Positions 1-4,925 of a stretch of 5,596 nucleotides of DNA are shown here, piece by piece. Both the position numbers and the translations under genes were made by a program. The notes beneath the pieces are model-generated. The model searched no databases, was not told the origin of the DNA, and was given only the letters and a program-made list of their open reading frames with translations. The DNA comes from Streptomyces sp. NRRL WC-3549. GTDB lineage: Bacteria; Actinomycetota; Actinomycetes; Streptomycetales; Streptomycetaceae. The stretch lies in the NCBI RefSeq assembly GCF_000721935.1, contig NZ_KL585387.1, positions 210,990-216,585 of the forward strand, written 5' to 3'. Positions within the stretch are counted from its first letter, which is position 1, and each line of letters opens with the position of its first letter.

Positions 1-1
1 G

Positions 2-1108
2 ACGATCGGACTCGTTCCGGCACTCGCCGCCTCCGGCGACCCGGACCTGCCGGAGATCACGGCACAGGAACTCGTCGAGAAGATCGCGGCCTCGGACGAG
101 CAGCGGCTCTCCGGCACCCTGAAGATCAGCACCGACCTGGGCATCCCGTCCTTCGGCGGGCTGACGGACTCGCTCCTGCCGGGCGGGGCGGGAGGCGCGG
201 ACAGGTCGAGCGCCGCGCCCGAGGACCGGCTGACGGAGCTCGCCTCGGGCACGCACACGCTCCGGCTGGCGGCCGACGGCCCCGACCGTCAGCGCCTGTC
301 GGTCCTGGGCAAGGGCACCGAGTACAGCATCGTCCACAACGGCGACGACGTCTGGGCGTACGACAGCGGGAGCGACAAGGTCTTCCACCAGCGGGCGGAG
401 GGCGGGGCCGAGGACGGAGCGGCGCACCAGGCCGTGCCCGGCACCCCCAAGGAGATGGCCGAGAAGGCGCTCGCCGCCGTGGGTGACACCACCTCCGTCA
501 CGGTCGACGGCACGGCGCGGGTGGCGGGGCGCGACGCGTACCAGCTGCTGATCAAGCCCAAGCAGTCCGGTTCGACGGTCGGGTCGGTCAGGGTCGCGGT
601 GGACGCCGAGAACGGCCTCCCGCTGAAGTTCACCCTGGCGCCCAGCGGCGGCGGCAAGGCGGTCGTCGACGCCGGCTTCACCCACGTCGACTTCGCGAAG
701 CCCGACGCCTCCGCCTTCTCCTTCACCCCGCCGAAGGGCGCCGTGGTGACCGAGGCCGACGAGCTCGCGGAGGACGCGAACGACCAGAGCGCCGGCGCCT
801 TCCACAAGGACCTGGCGGGACTGGGCGACCTCGGCTCCGTCAACGTCATCGGCGAGGGCTGGACCTCGGTCGCCGAGATCGACGCGGCCGGCGGCGCCGC
901 GGGGCTCACCGGTGCGGACACCACCGGCGTACCCACCGAGGCGCTGGGCCTCCTGGGCTCGTTCGGCGACAAGGTGACCGGAGACTTCGGCACGGGCACG
1001 GTCTTCCGGACCCGCCTGGTCAACGCCCTGCTGACCGACGACGGCAAGGTCTACGTCGGCGCCGTCACCAAGGACGCACTGGTGAAGGCGGCCGACACCG
1101 CCCGGTAG
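2..1108 (+). CDS. LolA/RseB-like exported protein, C-terminal part (5' end outside window)
   Basis: The frame is open from position 2 to the TAG at 1106-1108, giving 368 visible residues; the start lies off the left edge. The first visible residues (TIGLVPALAASGD) look like the end of a signal or anchor segment, so probably only a few dozen residues are missing and the protein should act outside the membrane. The body resembles actinobacterial LolA / DUF2092 / MucB-RseB-like proteins. It has an early VEKIAASDEQRLSGTLKIS strand-helix region, a YSIVHNGDDVWAYDS stretch (323-367) typical of the lipoprotein-carrier fold, and FSFTPPKGA (716-742) typical of the family's C-terminal half. Gram-positives have no outer membrane, so a carrier role in the Lol sense is not implied; binding a lipid or lipoprotein ligand is inference. 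The gene is followed by an ABC ATPase remnant, the partner expected for this family in Streptomyces. The first possible start inside the window, GTG at 434, is internal and not the real start. Confidence 0.85.
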   Translation, partial: TIGLVPALAASGDPDLPEITAQELVEKIAASDEQRLSGTLKISTDLGIPSFGGLTDSLLPGGAGGADRSSAAPEDRLTELASGTHTLRLAADGPDRQRLSVLGKGTEYSIVHNGDDVWAYDSGSDKVFHQRAEGGAEDGAAHQAVPGTPKEMAEKALAAVGDTTSVTVDGTARVAGRDAYQLLIKPKQSGSTVGSVRVAVDAENGLPLKFTLAPSGGGKAVVDAGFTHVDFAKPDASAFSFTPPKGAVVTEADELAEDANDQSAGAFHKDLAGLGDLGSVNVIGEGWTSVAEIDAAGGAAGLTGADTTGVPTEALGLLGSFGDKVTGDFGTGTVFRTRLVNALLTDDGKVYVGAVTKDALVKAADTAR

Positions 1109-1124
1109 GACACGACCGCACAGC

Positions 1125-1143
1125 GGATGTGTATAAGAGACAG
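1125..1143 (+). other. Nextera/Tn5 mosaic-end adapter sequence (library artefact)
   Basis: Positions 1126-1143 read GATGTGTATAAGAGACAG, identical to 18 of the 19 bases of the synthetic Tn5 mosaic end used in transposase-based sequencing libraries; only the first base (1125, G instead of A) differs. The mosaic end is an engineered hybrid of the two natural IS50 ends, so natural Tn5 would not give this string. The upstream CAGCG (1121-1125) also matches bases of the Nextera read-1 adapter just before the mosaic end, with three bases missing, but this may be chance. Conceptual translation across the site gives MCIRDR and MYKRQ, N-termini familiar as spurious proteins in databases. The genomic sequence on either side should not be assumed to be contiguous. 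Confidence 0.95.
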
Positions 1144-1161
1144 AGCCGGGAGACGGACACC

Positions 1162-1363
1162 GTGCCGGGCGGGAACGCCCTCATCGGGCCGGAGGGCTCA
1201 CCAAGCGGTACCGCGGCGGCCGGCTGGCGGTCGACGGGCTCGACGGCAGCGTCTTCGGTTTCTTCGGGCCCACGGTTCGGGCGGGACCACGACGATCCGC
1301 ATGCTGAGGGGCCTCGTCGAATCGACCGCCCTGGGGGTCACGACGAGGGACGTCACCGTCTGA
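1162..1363 (+). pseudogene. ABC-transporter ATPase remnant (frameshifted, truncated)
   Basis: The fragment can be read as an ABC ATPase only by changing frame. Positions 1197-1271 encode LTKRYRGGRLAVDGLD followed by GSVFGFFGP, the usual start of a drug-export type ATPase, although about five residues normally found between LD and GS are absent. The next bases should encode the Walker A sequence GPNGSGKTTT. Instead one A is missing from the Asn codon (1272-1273), which shifts the frame, and the lysine codon is GGG (1283-1285). In the shifted frame (1274-1363) it reads GSGGTTTIRMLRGLV and then an unrelated-looking tail ending in TGA. Walker B, the signature motif and the rest of a roughly 300-residue protein are missing. 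GTG 1162 is a possible original start. The remnant begins immediately after the adapter sequence, so the damage may be sequencing or assembly error rather than true gene decay. Confidence 0.75.
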
Positions 1364-1477
1364 GCGGTGACCCTCCCGCCGGGAGCCGTCCGTCCGTACC
1401 GTCGGCCGGTCGAGCCGTCCCCCGATCGGCTCGTCGCGGCACGAACGGCACGAACGGTAGAGGCGAAACGTCACGAC

Positions 1478-1491
1478 ACGGTACGTTCCGT
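1478..1491. promoter_or_regulatory. Candidate TetR operator, 14-bp imperfect palindrome
   Basis: ACGGTACGTTCCGT matches its own reverse complement at 12 of 14 positions, centred on ACGT. It lies about 80 bp before the TetR start codon. Nearby GAAACG (1465-1470) and CGTTTC (1489-1494) form a second, overlapping inverted pair. TetR-family repressors usually bind such palindromes near their own promoter, so autoregulation is plausible, but nothing in the sequence proves binding. Confidence 0.3.
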
Positions 1492-1504
1492 TTCCGCCAC
1501 GTCA

Positions 1505-1536
1505 TTGTTCGACTTTTGGCGACGACCTGTCAACAA
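1505..1536. promoter_or_regulatory. Candidate operator: TTGTTcGAC / GTCAACAA inverted repeat
   Basis: TTGTTCGAC (1505-1513) and GTCAACAA (1529-1536) are inverted copies apart from one extra C in the left arm, with 15 bases between them. The right arm ends 19 bp before the proposed -10 hexamer of the TetR gene, so a bound protein would cover the -35 region. This position suits autorepression. It competes with the palindrome at 1478-1491 as the operator. Confidence 0.3.
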
Positions 1537-1555
1537 GCGGTGGCCGGTATCCCCC

Positions 1556-1561
1556 TATGCT
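1556..1561 (+). promoter_or_regulatory. -10 element for a leaderless TetR transcript
   Basis: TATGCT fits the actinobacterial -10 pattern TAnnnT and lies exactly six bases before the A of ATG 1568, the spacing expected when transcription starts at the start codon. No Shine-Dalgarno sequence precedes this ATG, which supports a leaderless mRNA. No good -35 hexamer is present at 17-19 bp. Confidence 0.5.
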
Positions 1562-1567
1562 CACCGA

Positions 1568-2215
1568 ATGATCACATCGCAGAGTTCCCTGCGCCGCAGC
1601 GAGAGATCACGACGGGCGACGCTCGACGCCGCCCTGGAACTGTGCACGGAGAAGGGGTACGGCCGGGTCACCGTGGAGGCCATCGCGGCCCGCGCCGGCG
1701 TGAGCAAGAAGACGATCTACCGCTGGTGGCCGTCGAAGGGGGCCGTCCTGCTGGAGGCGTTCATCGACGCGTTCGTCGGCGCCACGCCGTTCGTCGACAC
1801 CGGTGACATCGCGCTCGACCTCCGTACGCACATCAACAGCGCGGTGAGGATCGCCTCCACGCCGCCCTACGGACCGGCGTACGCCGGAATCCTCTCCGAG
1901 GTGCACTACGACGACGCCCTGGCCGAGGCCGTCCAGGAACAGCTGGTCGGCCCGCGCTTCTCGGCGGCCGAGGCCCGGTTGCGGAAGGCGCGGGACCAGG
2001 GGCAGATACCGGCGGACGCGGATCTGCCGCTGGCCGTGGAAATGCTCTACGGCCCGGTCTACTACCGCCACGTGCTGCGCAAGCCGCCCCAGGACGAGGC
2101 GACGGTCGCCGCGCTGGTGGACCACGTCCTGCGTTCCCTGGACGCGGTGGTGGACGGCTCCCGGGACACCTCCCCGGGGGCCGTTGCCCGTTCCGGCCCC
2201 GGGGGTGACGGCTGA
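1568..2215 (+). CDS. TetR/AcrR-family transcriptional repressor
   Basis: This 215-residue protein has the usual TetR size and layout. Residues 12-63 form the N-terminal DNA-binding domain: an amphipathic helix (RRATLDAALELCTEKGY), then the helix-turn-helix with TVEAIAARAGVSKKTIYRWW and the usual SK pair at 56-57. The rest is a helical ligand-binding and dimerisation region. GPAYAGILSEV and YGPVYYRHVL resemble the C-terminal domain of the TetR_C_11/33 type; the exact subfamily is uncertain. ATG 1568 is chosen because it gives a normal-length N-terminus and has a -10 hexamer at leaderless spacing. The last 20 or so residues are Gly/Ser/Pro-rich and probably disordered. It may have controlled the damaged ABC transporter genes upstream, since TetR repressors often sit beside exporters, but this is inference. 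The ligand cannot be told from the sequence. Confidence 0.92.
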   Translation: MITSQSSLRRSERSRRATLDAALELCTEKGYGRVTVEAIAARAGVSKKTIYRWWPSKGAVLLEAFIDAFVGATPFVDTGDIALDLRTHINSAVRIASTPPYGPAYAGILSEVHYDDALAEAVQEQLVGPRFSAAEARLRKARDQGQIPADADLPLAVEMLYGPVYYRHVLRKPPQDEATVAALVDHVLRSLDAVVDGSRDTSPGAVARSGPGGDG

Positions 2216-2219
2216 GGAA

Positions 2220-2246
2220 GGTCCCGGCGCCGGGCCGTGCGGGACC
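2220..2246. terminator. Candidate terminator hairpin between convergent genes
   Basis: GGTCCCG (2220-2226) pairs perfectly with CGGGACC (2240-2246) across a 13-base loop, starting five bases after the TetR stop codon. An alternative fold is the 12-bp perfect palindrome CCCGGCGCCGGG (2223-2234). There is no U-tract, which is common for Streptomyces terminators. The gap between the two converging genes (2216-2339) holds nothing else recognisable. Confidence 0.45.
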
Positions 2247-2339
2247 GCCCGGCGCCCACCGGGGCGCGGTCGACCGGGTTCTTTCCGGCCACCCGCCGTG
2301 CGGGGTCGCACCGGGCGTTTCCAGCCGGTTCCGGGCCAT

Positions 2340-3146
2340 TCAGCCGAAGAGGCGCTCCAATACGACCGCGACCCCGTCGTCCTCGTTCGACAAGGTGATC
2401 TCGTCCGCCTCCGCCACGAGTTCGGGGTGGGCGCCGGCCATCGCCACGCCATGGCCGCAGAGCCGGAACATCGGCAGGTCGTTGGGCATGTCCCCGAAGG
2501 CGACCGCCTCGGCGGGGTCGCGGTCCATCTCCTCGGTGGCCAGGGCGAGTCCGGTGCCCTTGTCCACCCCGTACGGCGCCAGTTCCACGGTGCCGGGGCC
2601 CGCCATCGTCACGGAGGCGAGATCACCCACGGCCGCACGGGCCAGGGCGGTCAGTTCGTCGTCCGTCAGCTCCGGGTGGCGCACCAGGACCTTGATGACC
2701 GGAGCCGCGAAGAGTTCGCTCCGCCGGGTCACCGTCCGGGCGGGCAGCGACGCGTGCGGCATGCGGTAGCCCCGCTCGATCAGTGTCAGGCCGTCGTGAC
2801 CGTCCTGGTCCACGGCGGCGAACACCTCTCCGGCCTCGGCCTCGATCTTGCCGAGCGCCGTCTCGGCCAGCTCCCGGTCCAGCGTCACGGAGTGCAGCAT
2901 CCGGGCCGATCCGGCGTCGTACACCTGGGTGCCCTGGCCGCATACGGCGATGCCTTCGTAGCCGAGGTCGGCGAGGAGGGCCCGTATGTTCGGCACCGGC
3001 CGTCCGGTCACGACGAGATGGAGCGCACCGGCCGCGGTGGCGCGGGCCAGGGCGGCCCGGGTGCGGCGGCTCACGGTGTCGTCGGAGCGCAGGAGGGTGC
3101 CGTCCAGGTCCGTGGCGACGAGGGCGAAGGCGGGTGGCATGACCAT
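2340..3146 (-). CDS. Cof-type HAD-IIB family phosphatase
   Basis: This 268-residue cytoplasmic hydrolase contains all four HAD motifs. Motif I is DLDGT (D13 nucleophile, D15 acid/base), motif II is VVTGR (T47), the motif III lysine is in VDKGTG (K196), and motif IV is GDMPNDLPMF (D219, D223). The cap between about residues 82 and 185 fits the C2B type of Cof/YidA enzymes, which remove phosphate from sugar phosphates and similar small metabolites using Mg2+. The substrate cannot be told from sequence. The usual SNGA segment after motif II is CGQGTQ here. The start could be ATG 3146 or the third codon, ATG 3140; neither has a Shine-Dalgarno sequence. ATG 3146 is preferred because a TAGGCT -10 box lies six bases upstream. 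It lies downstream of the DUF397 genes on the same strand but is separated by a hairpin and probably has its own promoter. Confidence 0.92.
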   Translation of the reverse strand: MVMPPAFALVATDLDGTLLRSDDTVSRRTRAALARATAAGALHLVVTGRPVPNIRALLADLGYEGIAVCGQGTQVYDAGSARMLHSVTLDRELAETALGKIEAEAGEVFAAVDQDGHDGLTLIERGYRMPHASLPARTVTRRSELFAAPVIKVLVRHPELTDDELTALARAAVGDLASVTMAGPGTVELAPYGVDKGTGLALATEEMDRDPAEAVAFGDMPNDLPMFRLCGHGVAMAGAHPELVAEADEITLSNEDDGVAVVLERLFG

Positions 3147-3152
3147 GGGATC

Positions 3153-3158
3153 AGCCTA
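3153..3158 (-). promoter_or_regulatory. -10 element for a leaderless HAD phosphatase transcript
   Basis: Read on the minus strand the hexamer is TAGGCT (TAnnnT), followed by six bases (GATCCC) and then ATG 3146. The arrangement is the same as before the TetR gene and fits leaderless transcription. No ribosome-binding site is present and no clear -35 box is seen. Confidence 0.45.
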
Positions 3159-3165
3159 GAGACGC

Positions 3166-3196
3166 CCGGAGCCCCGTCTTGCGGACAGGGCTCCGG
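3166..3196 (-). terminator. Terminator hairpin after the DUF397 operon
   Basis: CCGGAGCCC (3166-3174) and GGGCTCCGG (3188-3196) form a perfect 9-bp stem with a 13-base loop. It lies just beyond the stop codon of the last DUF397 gene and before the -10 box of the HAD gene. This position suits a terminator that separates the regulatory operon from the phosphatase gene. There is no strong U-tract. Confidence 0.65.
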
Positions 3197-3217
3197 CTGT
3201 GCTGCGGTGCTCACCGC

Positions 3218-3427
3218 TCAGGCGGCGTCGAGCTTTCCGGCCTTGACGCCGGTCACGAAGGCGGTGAAGGCGGTGGCGGGGACGGTGAGGACGGGGCCGC
3301 CGGGGTTCTTGGAGTCGCGGACGGGGACCGCGCCGGTGGTGGCCGCGTGGCCGGGGGCCCACTCGACGCAGGTGCCGCCGTTGTCGCTGTAGGAGGACTT
3401 GTACCAGCGGAGGGAATCGTTCGTCAC
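3218..3427 (-). CDS. DUF397 domain protein, downstream copy
   Basis: This 69-residue protein is a complete DUF397 domain. The visible hallmarks are WYKSSYSDNGGTCVEWA near the N-terminus, VPVRDSKNPGGPVL in the middle and FVTGVKAGKLD at the end. DUF397 proteins are small actinobacterial proteins usually encoded beside XRE/DUF5753 regulators, as in the whiJ locus of Streptomyces coelicolor, where such pairs influence development. A partner or antagonist role for the regulator is the usual proposal. It starts at GTG 3427, preceded by GAAAGGG six bases upstream. It is a tandem duplicate of the neighbouring gene at 3465-3680, which it follows after 37 bp. The copies share 100 identical bases, and this one is two residues shorter at the N-terminus. 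Differences from its twin include WYKSSYSD for WVKSSYSG and a C-terminus of KLDAA instead of EFDTV. Confidence 0.9.
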   Translation of the reverse strand: MTNDSLRWYKSSYSDNGGTCVEWAPGHAATTGAVPVRDSKNPGGPVLTVPATAFTAFVTGVKAGKLDAA

Positions 3428-3630
3428 GGGGTGCCCTTTCGCGGTGGTCCGGTTGGGGTGTGGCTCAGACGGTGTCGAACTCTCCGGCCTTGACGCCGGT
3501 CACGAAGGACGCGAAGGCGGTGGCGGGGAGGGTGAGGACGGGGCCGCCGGGGTTCTTGGAGTCGCGGACGGGGACCGCGCCGGTGGTGGCCGCGTGGCCG
3601 GGGGCCCACTCGACGCAGGTGCCGCCGTTG
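3236..3630. repeat. Tandem direct repeat with 247-bp period
   Basis: The two DUF397 genes lie within a direct duplication with a fixed offset of 247 bp, alignable without gaps from 3236 (copy 1) and 3483 (copy 2). The stretch 3284-3383 is identical base for base to 3531-3630 (100 bp). Outside it, differences are scattered. The ribosome-binding leader is also shared: both genes read GAAAGGGCACC(C/T)C then GTGACGA on the minus strand, so the duplicated unit contains the translation start. Confidence 0.95.
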
Positions 3631-3680
3631 CCGCTGTAGGAGGATTTGACCCAGGCGGGGGTCGCGGAGTCGGTCGTCAC
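3465..3680 (-). CDS. DUF397 domain protein, upstream copy
   Basis: This 71-residue DUF397 protein has WVKSSYSGNGGTCVEWA, VPVRDSKNPGGPVL and FVTGVKAGEFD in the expected order. Its GTG start overlaps the TGA stop of the XRE/DUF5753 regulator (GTGA), and GAAAGGG precedes it by six bases inside the end of the regulator gene. The two are therefore probably translationally coupled and made in proportion, as expected for a regulator and its partner. The conserved Trp-Val-Lys-Ser-Ser-Tyr-Ser start and the Cys in GGTCVE are typical of the family. Its biochemical function is not established. This copy is probably the ancestral partner, because it keeps the overlap with the regulator, and the copy at 3218-3427 the duplicate; that direction is inference. 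Confidence 0.92.
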   Translation of the reverse strand: MTTDSATPAWVKSSYSGNGGTCVEWAPGHAATTGAVPVRDSKNPGGPVLTLPATAFASFVTGVKAGEFDTV

Positions 3681-4519
3681 GAGGTGCCCTTTCGTAGCTG
3701 GTGGATCATGTCCACGGAGGCCGTCTGCGACAGAGACATGGCCTGGAGCTGATGGTAGTCCCTCATCAGCGGTACGGCTGAGGCCAGTTCACGGTCCAGA
3801 TGCCCTCGGGTCTGGGACTCGACATAGGAGACCACCGACCGGTCCGCGAGGGTCAACAGGTTCACCGCTCGGTTGAAGGGCCGGTGTTCACCCATGCTGT
3901 AGGGGGCGAGCTGAAGCATGGTGTTCGGCTGCTCGGCGAAGTCGACGAGGTGTTGCAGCTGCGCGTCCATGGCGGTGGCCCCTCCAACGGGTCTCCGGAC
4001 GCAGCTTTCGTCCAGCACCGCGACGACCAGAGGTGGTACGGGGCGCATCAGCGCGGCCTGGCGGTCCAGGAGGAGCGAGAGCCGTTCCTCGGCCTGATCG
4101 GTCGTGATGGCGCCCCGCGCGACCGCGCTGGCGTCCAGAGCCTGGGCATAGGCCGACGTCTGAAGCAGGCTGGGAATCACTCCCACCTCGAAAAACTTGA
4201 TCTCCACCGCTCGGCCTTCGAGTCTCACGTACTCGGGAAAGCCCTGGAGAAGTACGCCGTGCCGCAGATCCCGCCACGCGCGTTCGAACGAGTCGTCGGT
4301 TCCCTCCAGTCCTAACGCAGTGTCAGTGGCGAGCGAAAACCTGCGGGTCGGCGGTTTGTGGCCGGTTTCCACGCCCGAGACATGGCGTCCCGAGTACCCG
4401 ATGCGTACGCCGAACTCGTCCTGATTCCAGCCGCGCGCCTCGCGTGAGCTGCGCAAACGCGCGCCGAACGCCGCTGCCGGGCCCGCGTCCGGGTTCAACT
4501 CCTTGCGGTTTACCAACAC
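3677..4519 (-). CDS. XRE-family regulator with DUF5753 domain (WhiJ-like)
   Basis: The protein is 280 residues long, the usual size for this family. Residues about 18-75 form an XRE helix-turn-helix (FGARLRSSREARGWNQDEF, then GYSGRHVSGVETG as recognition region). Residues about 93-270 match DUF5753: VEIKFFEVGVIPSLLQTSAYA, LLLDRQAAL, VVAVLDESCVRRPVGG, QLQHLVDFAEQPNTMLQLAP and AVNLLTLADRSVVSYVES. Such proteins are annotated as Scr1-family antitoxin-like regulators and include WhiJ of Streptomyces; they bind DNA near their own genes and work with DUF397 proteins. The start is uncertain. GTG 4519 lies only two bases after GGAGG (4522-4526), whereas TTG 4516 lies at a better five-base spacing, which would remove one residue. 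The gene overlaps the DUF397 gene downstream and is divergent from the small gene at 4609. Autoregulation is likely. Confidence 0.93.
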   Translation of the reverse strand: MLVNRKELNPDAGPAAAFGARLRSSREARGWNQDEFGVRIGYSGRHVSGVETGHKPPTRRFSLATDTALGLEGTDDSFERAWRDLRHGVLLQGFPEYVRLEGRAVEIKFFEVGVIPSLLQTSAYAQALDASAVARGAITTDQAEERLSLLLDRQAALMRPVPPLVVAVLDESCVRRPVGGATAMDAQLQHLVDFAEQPNTMLQLAPYSMGEHRPFNRAVNLLTLADRSVVSYVESQTRGHLDRELASAVPLMRDYHQLQAMSLSQTASVDMIHQLRKGTS

Positions 4520-4535
4520 TTCCTCCGCATCCAGA

Positions 4536-4564
4536 ACGTTGAAGCACCCCTGACTCTAGGTCAA
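4536..4564 (-). promoter_or_regulatory. Promoter of the XRE-DUF397 operon
   Basis: On the minus strand TTGACC (4564-4559) is a good -35 box, and CAACGT (4541-4536) is a weak -10 box at 17-bp spacing; AACGTT at 18 bp is an alternative. Transcription would begin a few bases before the GGAGG ribosome-binding site. TGACTCTAGGTCA (4551-4563), with TGAC/GTCA arms, overlaps the -35 box and could be an operator. Confidence 0.45.
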
Positions 4565-4580
4565 TGCTGAGCCTCTAGGT
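4554..4580. repeat. Direct repeat CTCTAGGT x2 in the divergent promoter region
   Basis: CTCTAGGT occurs at 4554-4561 and again at 4573-4580, 19 bp apart, so both copies face nearly the same side of the helix. The first overlaps the proposed -35 box of the XRE operon and the second lies about 29 bp before the start codon of the plus-strand gene. A shared binding site for the XRE regulator, controlling both directions, is a reasonable guess. Confidence 0.5.
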
Positions 4581-4608
4581 AGTGGAACGACTACGGAGAG
4601 GAACGGTC

Positions 4609-4869
4609 ATGCCCGTCGAGCGTGAACTGTCCGACCGCCCCGCACCCCCACCCGTCCCGGCCCCCGGCACGCTCGTGGTGGACACCCGACGCGGCGACCG
4701 GGTCGGCGAGTTCCGGGGCGTCGCCGGCCCGTACTGGTCGCTGCGGCCCGTCAGGGGCGGGGTCGAGTGGGAGGCCGACCCCGCACACGTACGGCCCGCC
4801 GACGCCAGGGAGCACCTGCACGCGGCGACGGCCATCGCCAACCGCCGGAGCGCGGGGGAGCGGCTGTGA
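4609..4869 (+). CDS. Small uncharacterised protein divergent from the XRE regulator
   Basis: This is an 86-residue soluble protein with no signal peptide or membrane segment. The N-terminus has a proline-rich stretch (residues 10-19, RPAPPPVPAP). The core, residues 21-65, reads as a compact beta-rich domain: LVVDTRRGDRVGEFRGVAGP, then YWSLRPVRGGVEWEADP and HVRPADAREHL. I recall similar short proteins next to XRE/DUF5753-DUF397 loci in Streptomyces, but they have no function or family name that I can give with confidence. ATG 4609 is chosen because GAGAGG ends seven bases upstream; GTG 4582 in the same frame has no ribosome-binding site and would add MERLRRGTV. It is divergent from the regulator, with about 90 bp between the starts, and 56 bp from the next gene on the same strand. 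Control by the regulator is likely but inferred. Confidence 0.8.
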   Translation: MPVERELSDRPAPPPVPAPGTLVVDTRRGDRVGEFRGVAGPYWSLRPVRGGVEWEADPAHVRPADAREHLHAATAIANRRSAGERL

Positions 4870-4904
4870 GGCGCCGCCGCCGTGACCGTTCCGCAGGACC
4901 CGTC

Positions 4905-4922
4905 ATGACCCGGAGGGGCTGA
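4905..4922 (+). other. Possible five-codon leader minicistron (MTRRG)
   Basis: ATG ACC CGG AGG GGC TGA lies in the gap between the two small genes. It has its own AGGA (4895-4898) six bases upstream, and its stop codon ends three bases before the GTG start at 4926. Its coding bases include the ribosome-binding site of the next gene. Ribosomes finishing here could restart at 4926. It may equally be chance in a short G/C-rich gap. Confidence 0.2.
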
Positions 4923-4925
4923 ACC

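Larger units (their letters stand above)
1364..1567. other. Non-coding gap upstream of the TetR gene
   Basis: No convincing gene is seen here. The frame of the TetR gene is open back to 1367, but the added 67 residues (many Arg, Pro and Thr) look like chance translation and do not resemble a TetR N-terminus. The gap holds a tandem 9-bp repeat, GCACGAACG twice (1439-1456), and two inverted repeats listed separately as possible operators. The base composition is less G/C-rich from about 1500 to 1540, as expected for a promoter region. Confidence 0.6.

Noticed and set aside
1126..1143. A natural Tn5/IS50 end or transposon insertion
   Set aside because: The string is the engineered mosaic end, not a natural outside or inside end. 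No second end, transposase or 9-bp target duplication is seen.
1367..1567. A 67-residue N-terminal extension of the TetR protein from GTG 1367
   Set aside because: It has no ribosome-binding site and low-complexity Arg/Pro content, and it would place promoter and operator signals inside the gene. ATG 1568 gives a normal TetR length.
1127..1806. Two plus-strand ORFs beginning MCIRDR (1127) and MYKRQ (1129)
   Set aside because: Both begin inside the adapter sequence and are translation products of it. Their remaining residues come from the damaged ATPase region and from antisense or out-of-frame TetR sequence.
1607..2452. A 281-residue minus-strand ORF opposite the TetR gene
   Set aside because: It is a shadow of the TetR coding sequence with Arg-rich, domainless translation and overlaps the end of the HAD gene.
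2184..3392. A 402-residue plus-strand ORF across the HAD gene
   Set aside because: It is antisense to a gene with all four HAD motifs. Long open antisense frames are expected in G/C-rich genes, and its protein is rich in Gly, His and Arg with no recognisable domain.
3218..3680. CRISPR-like or other non-coding repeat array
   Set aside because: There are only two units of 247 bp, and the similarity is fully explained by two homologous protein genes.
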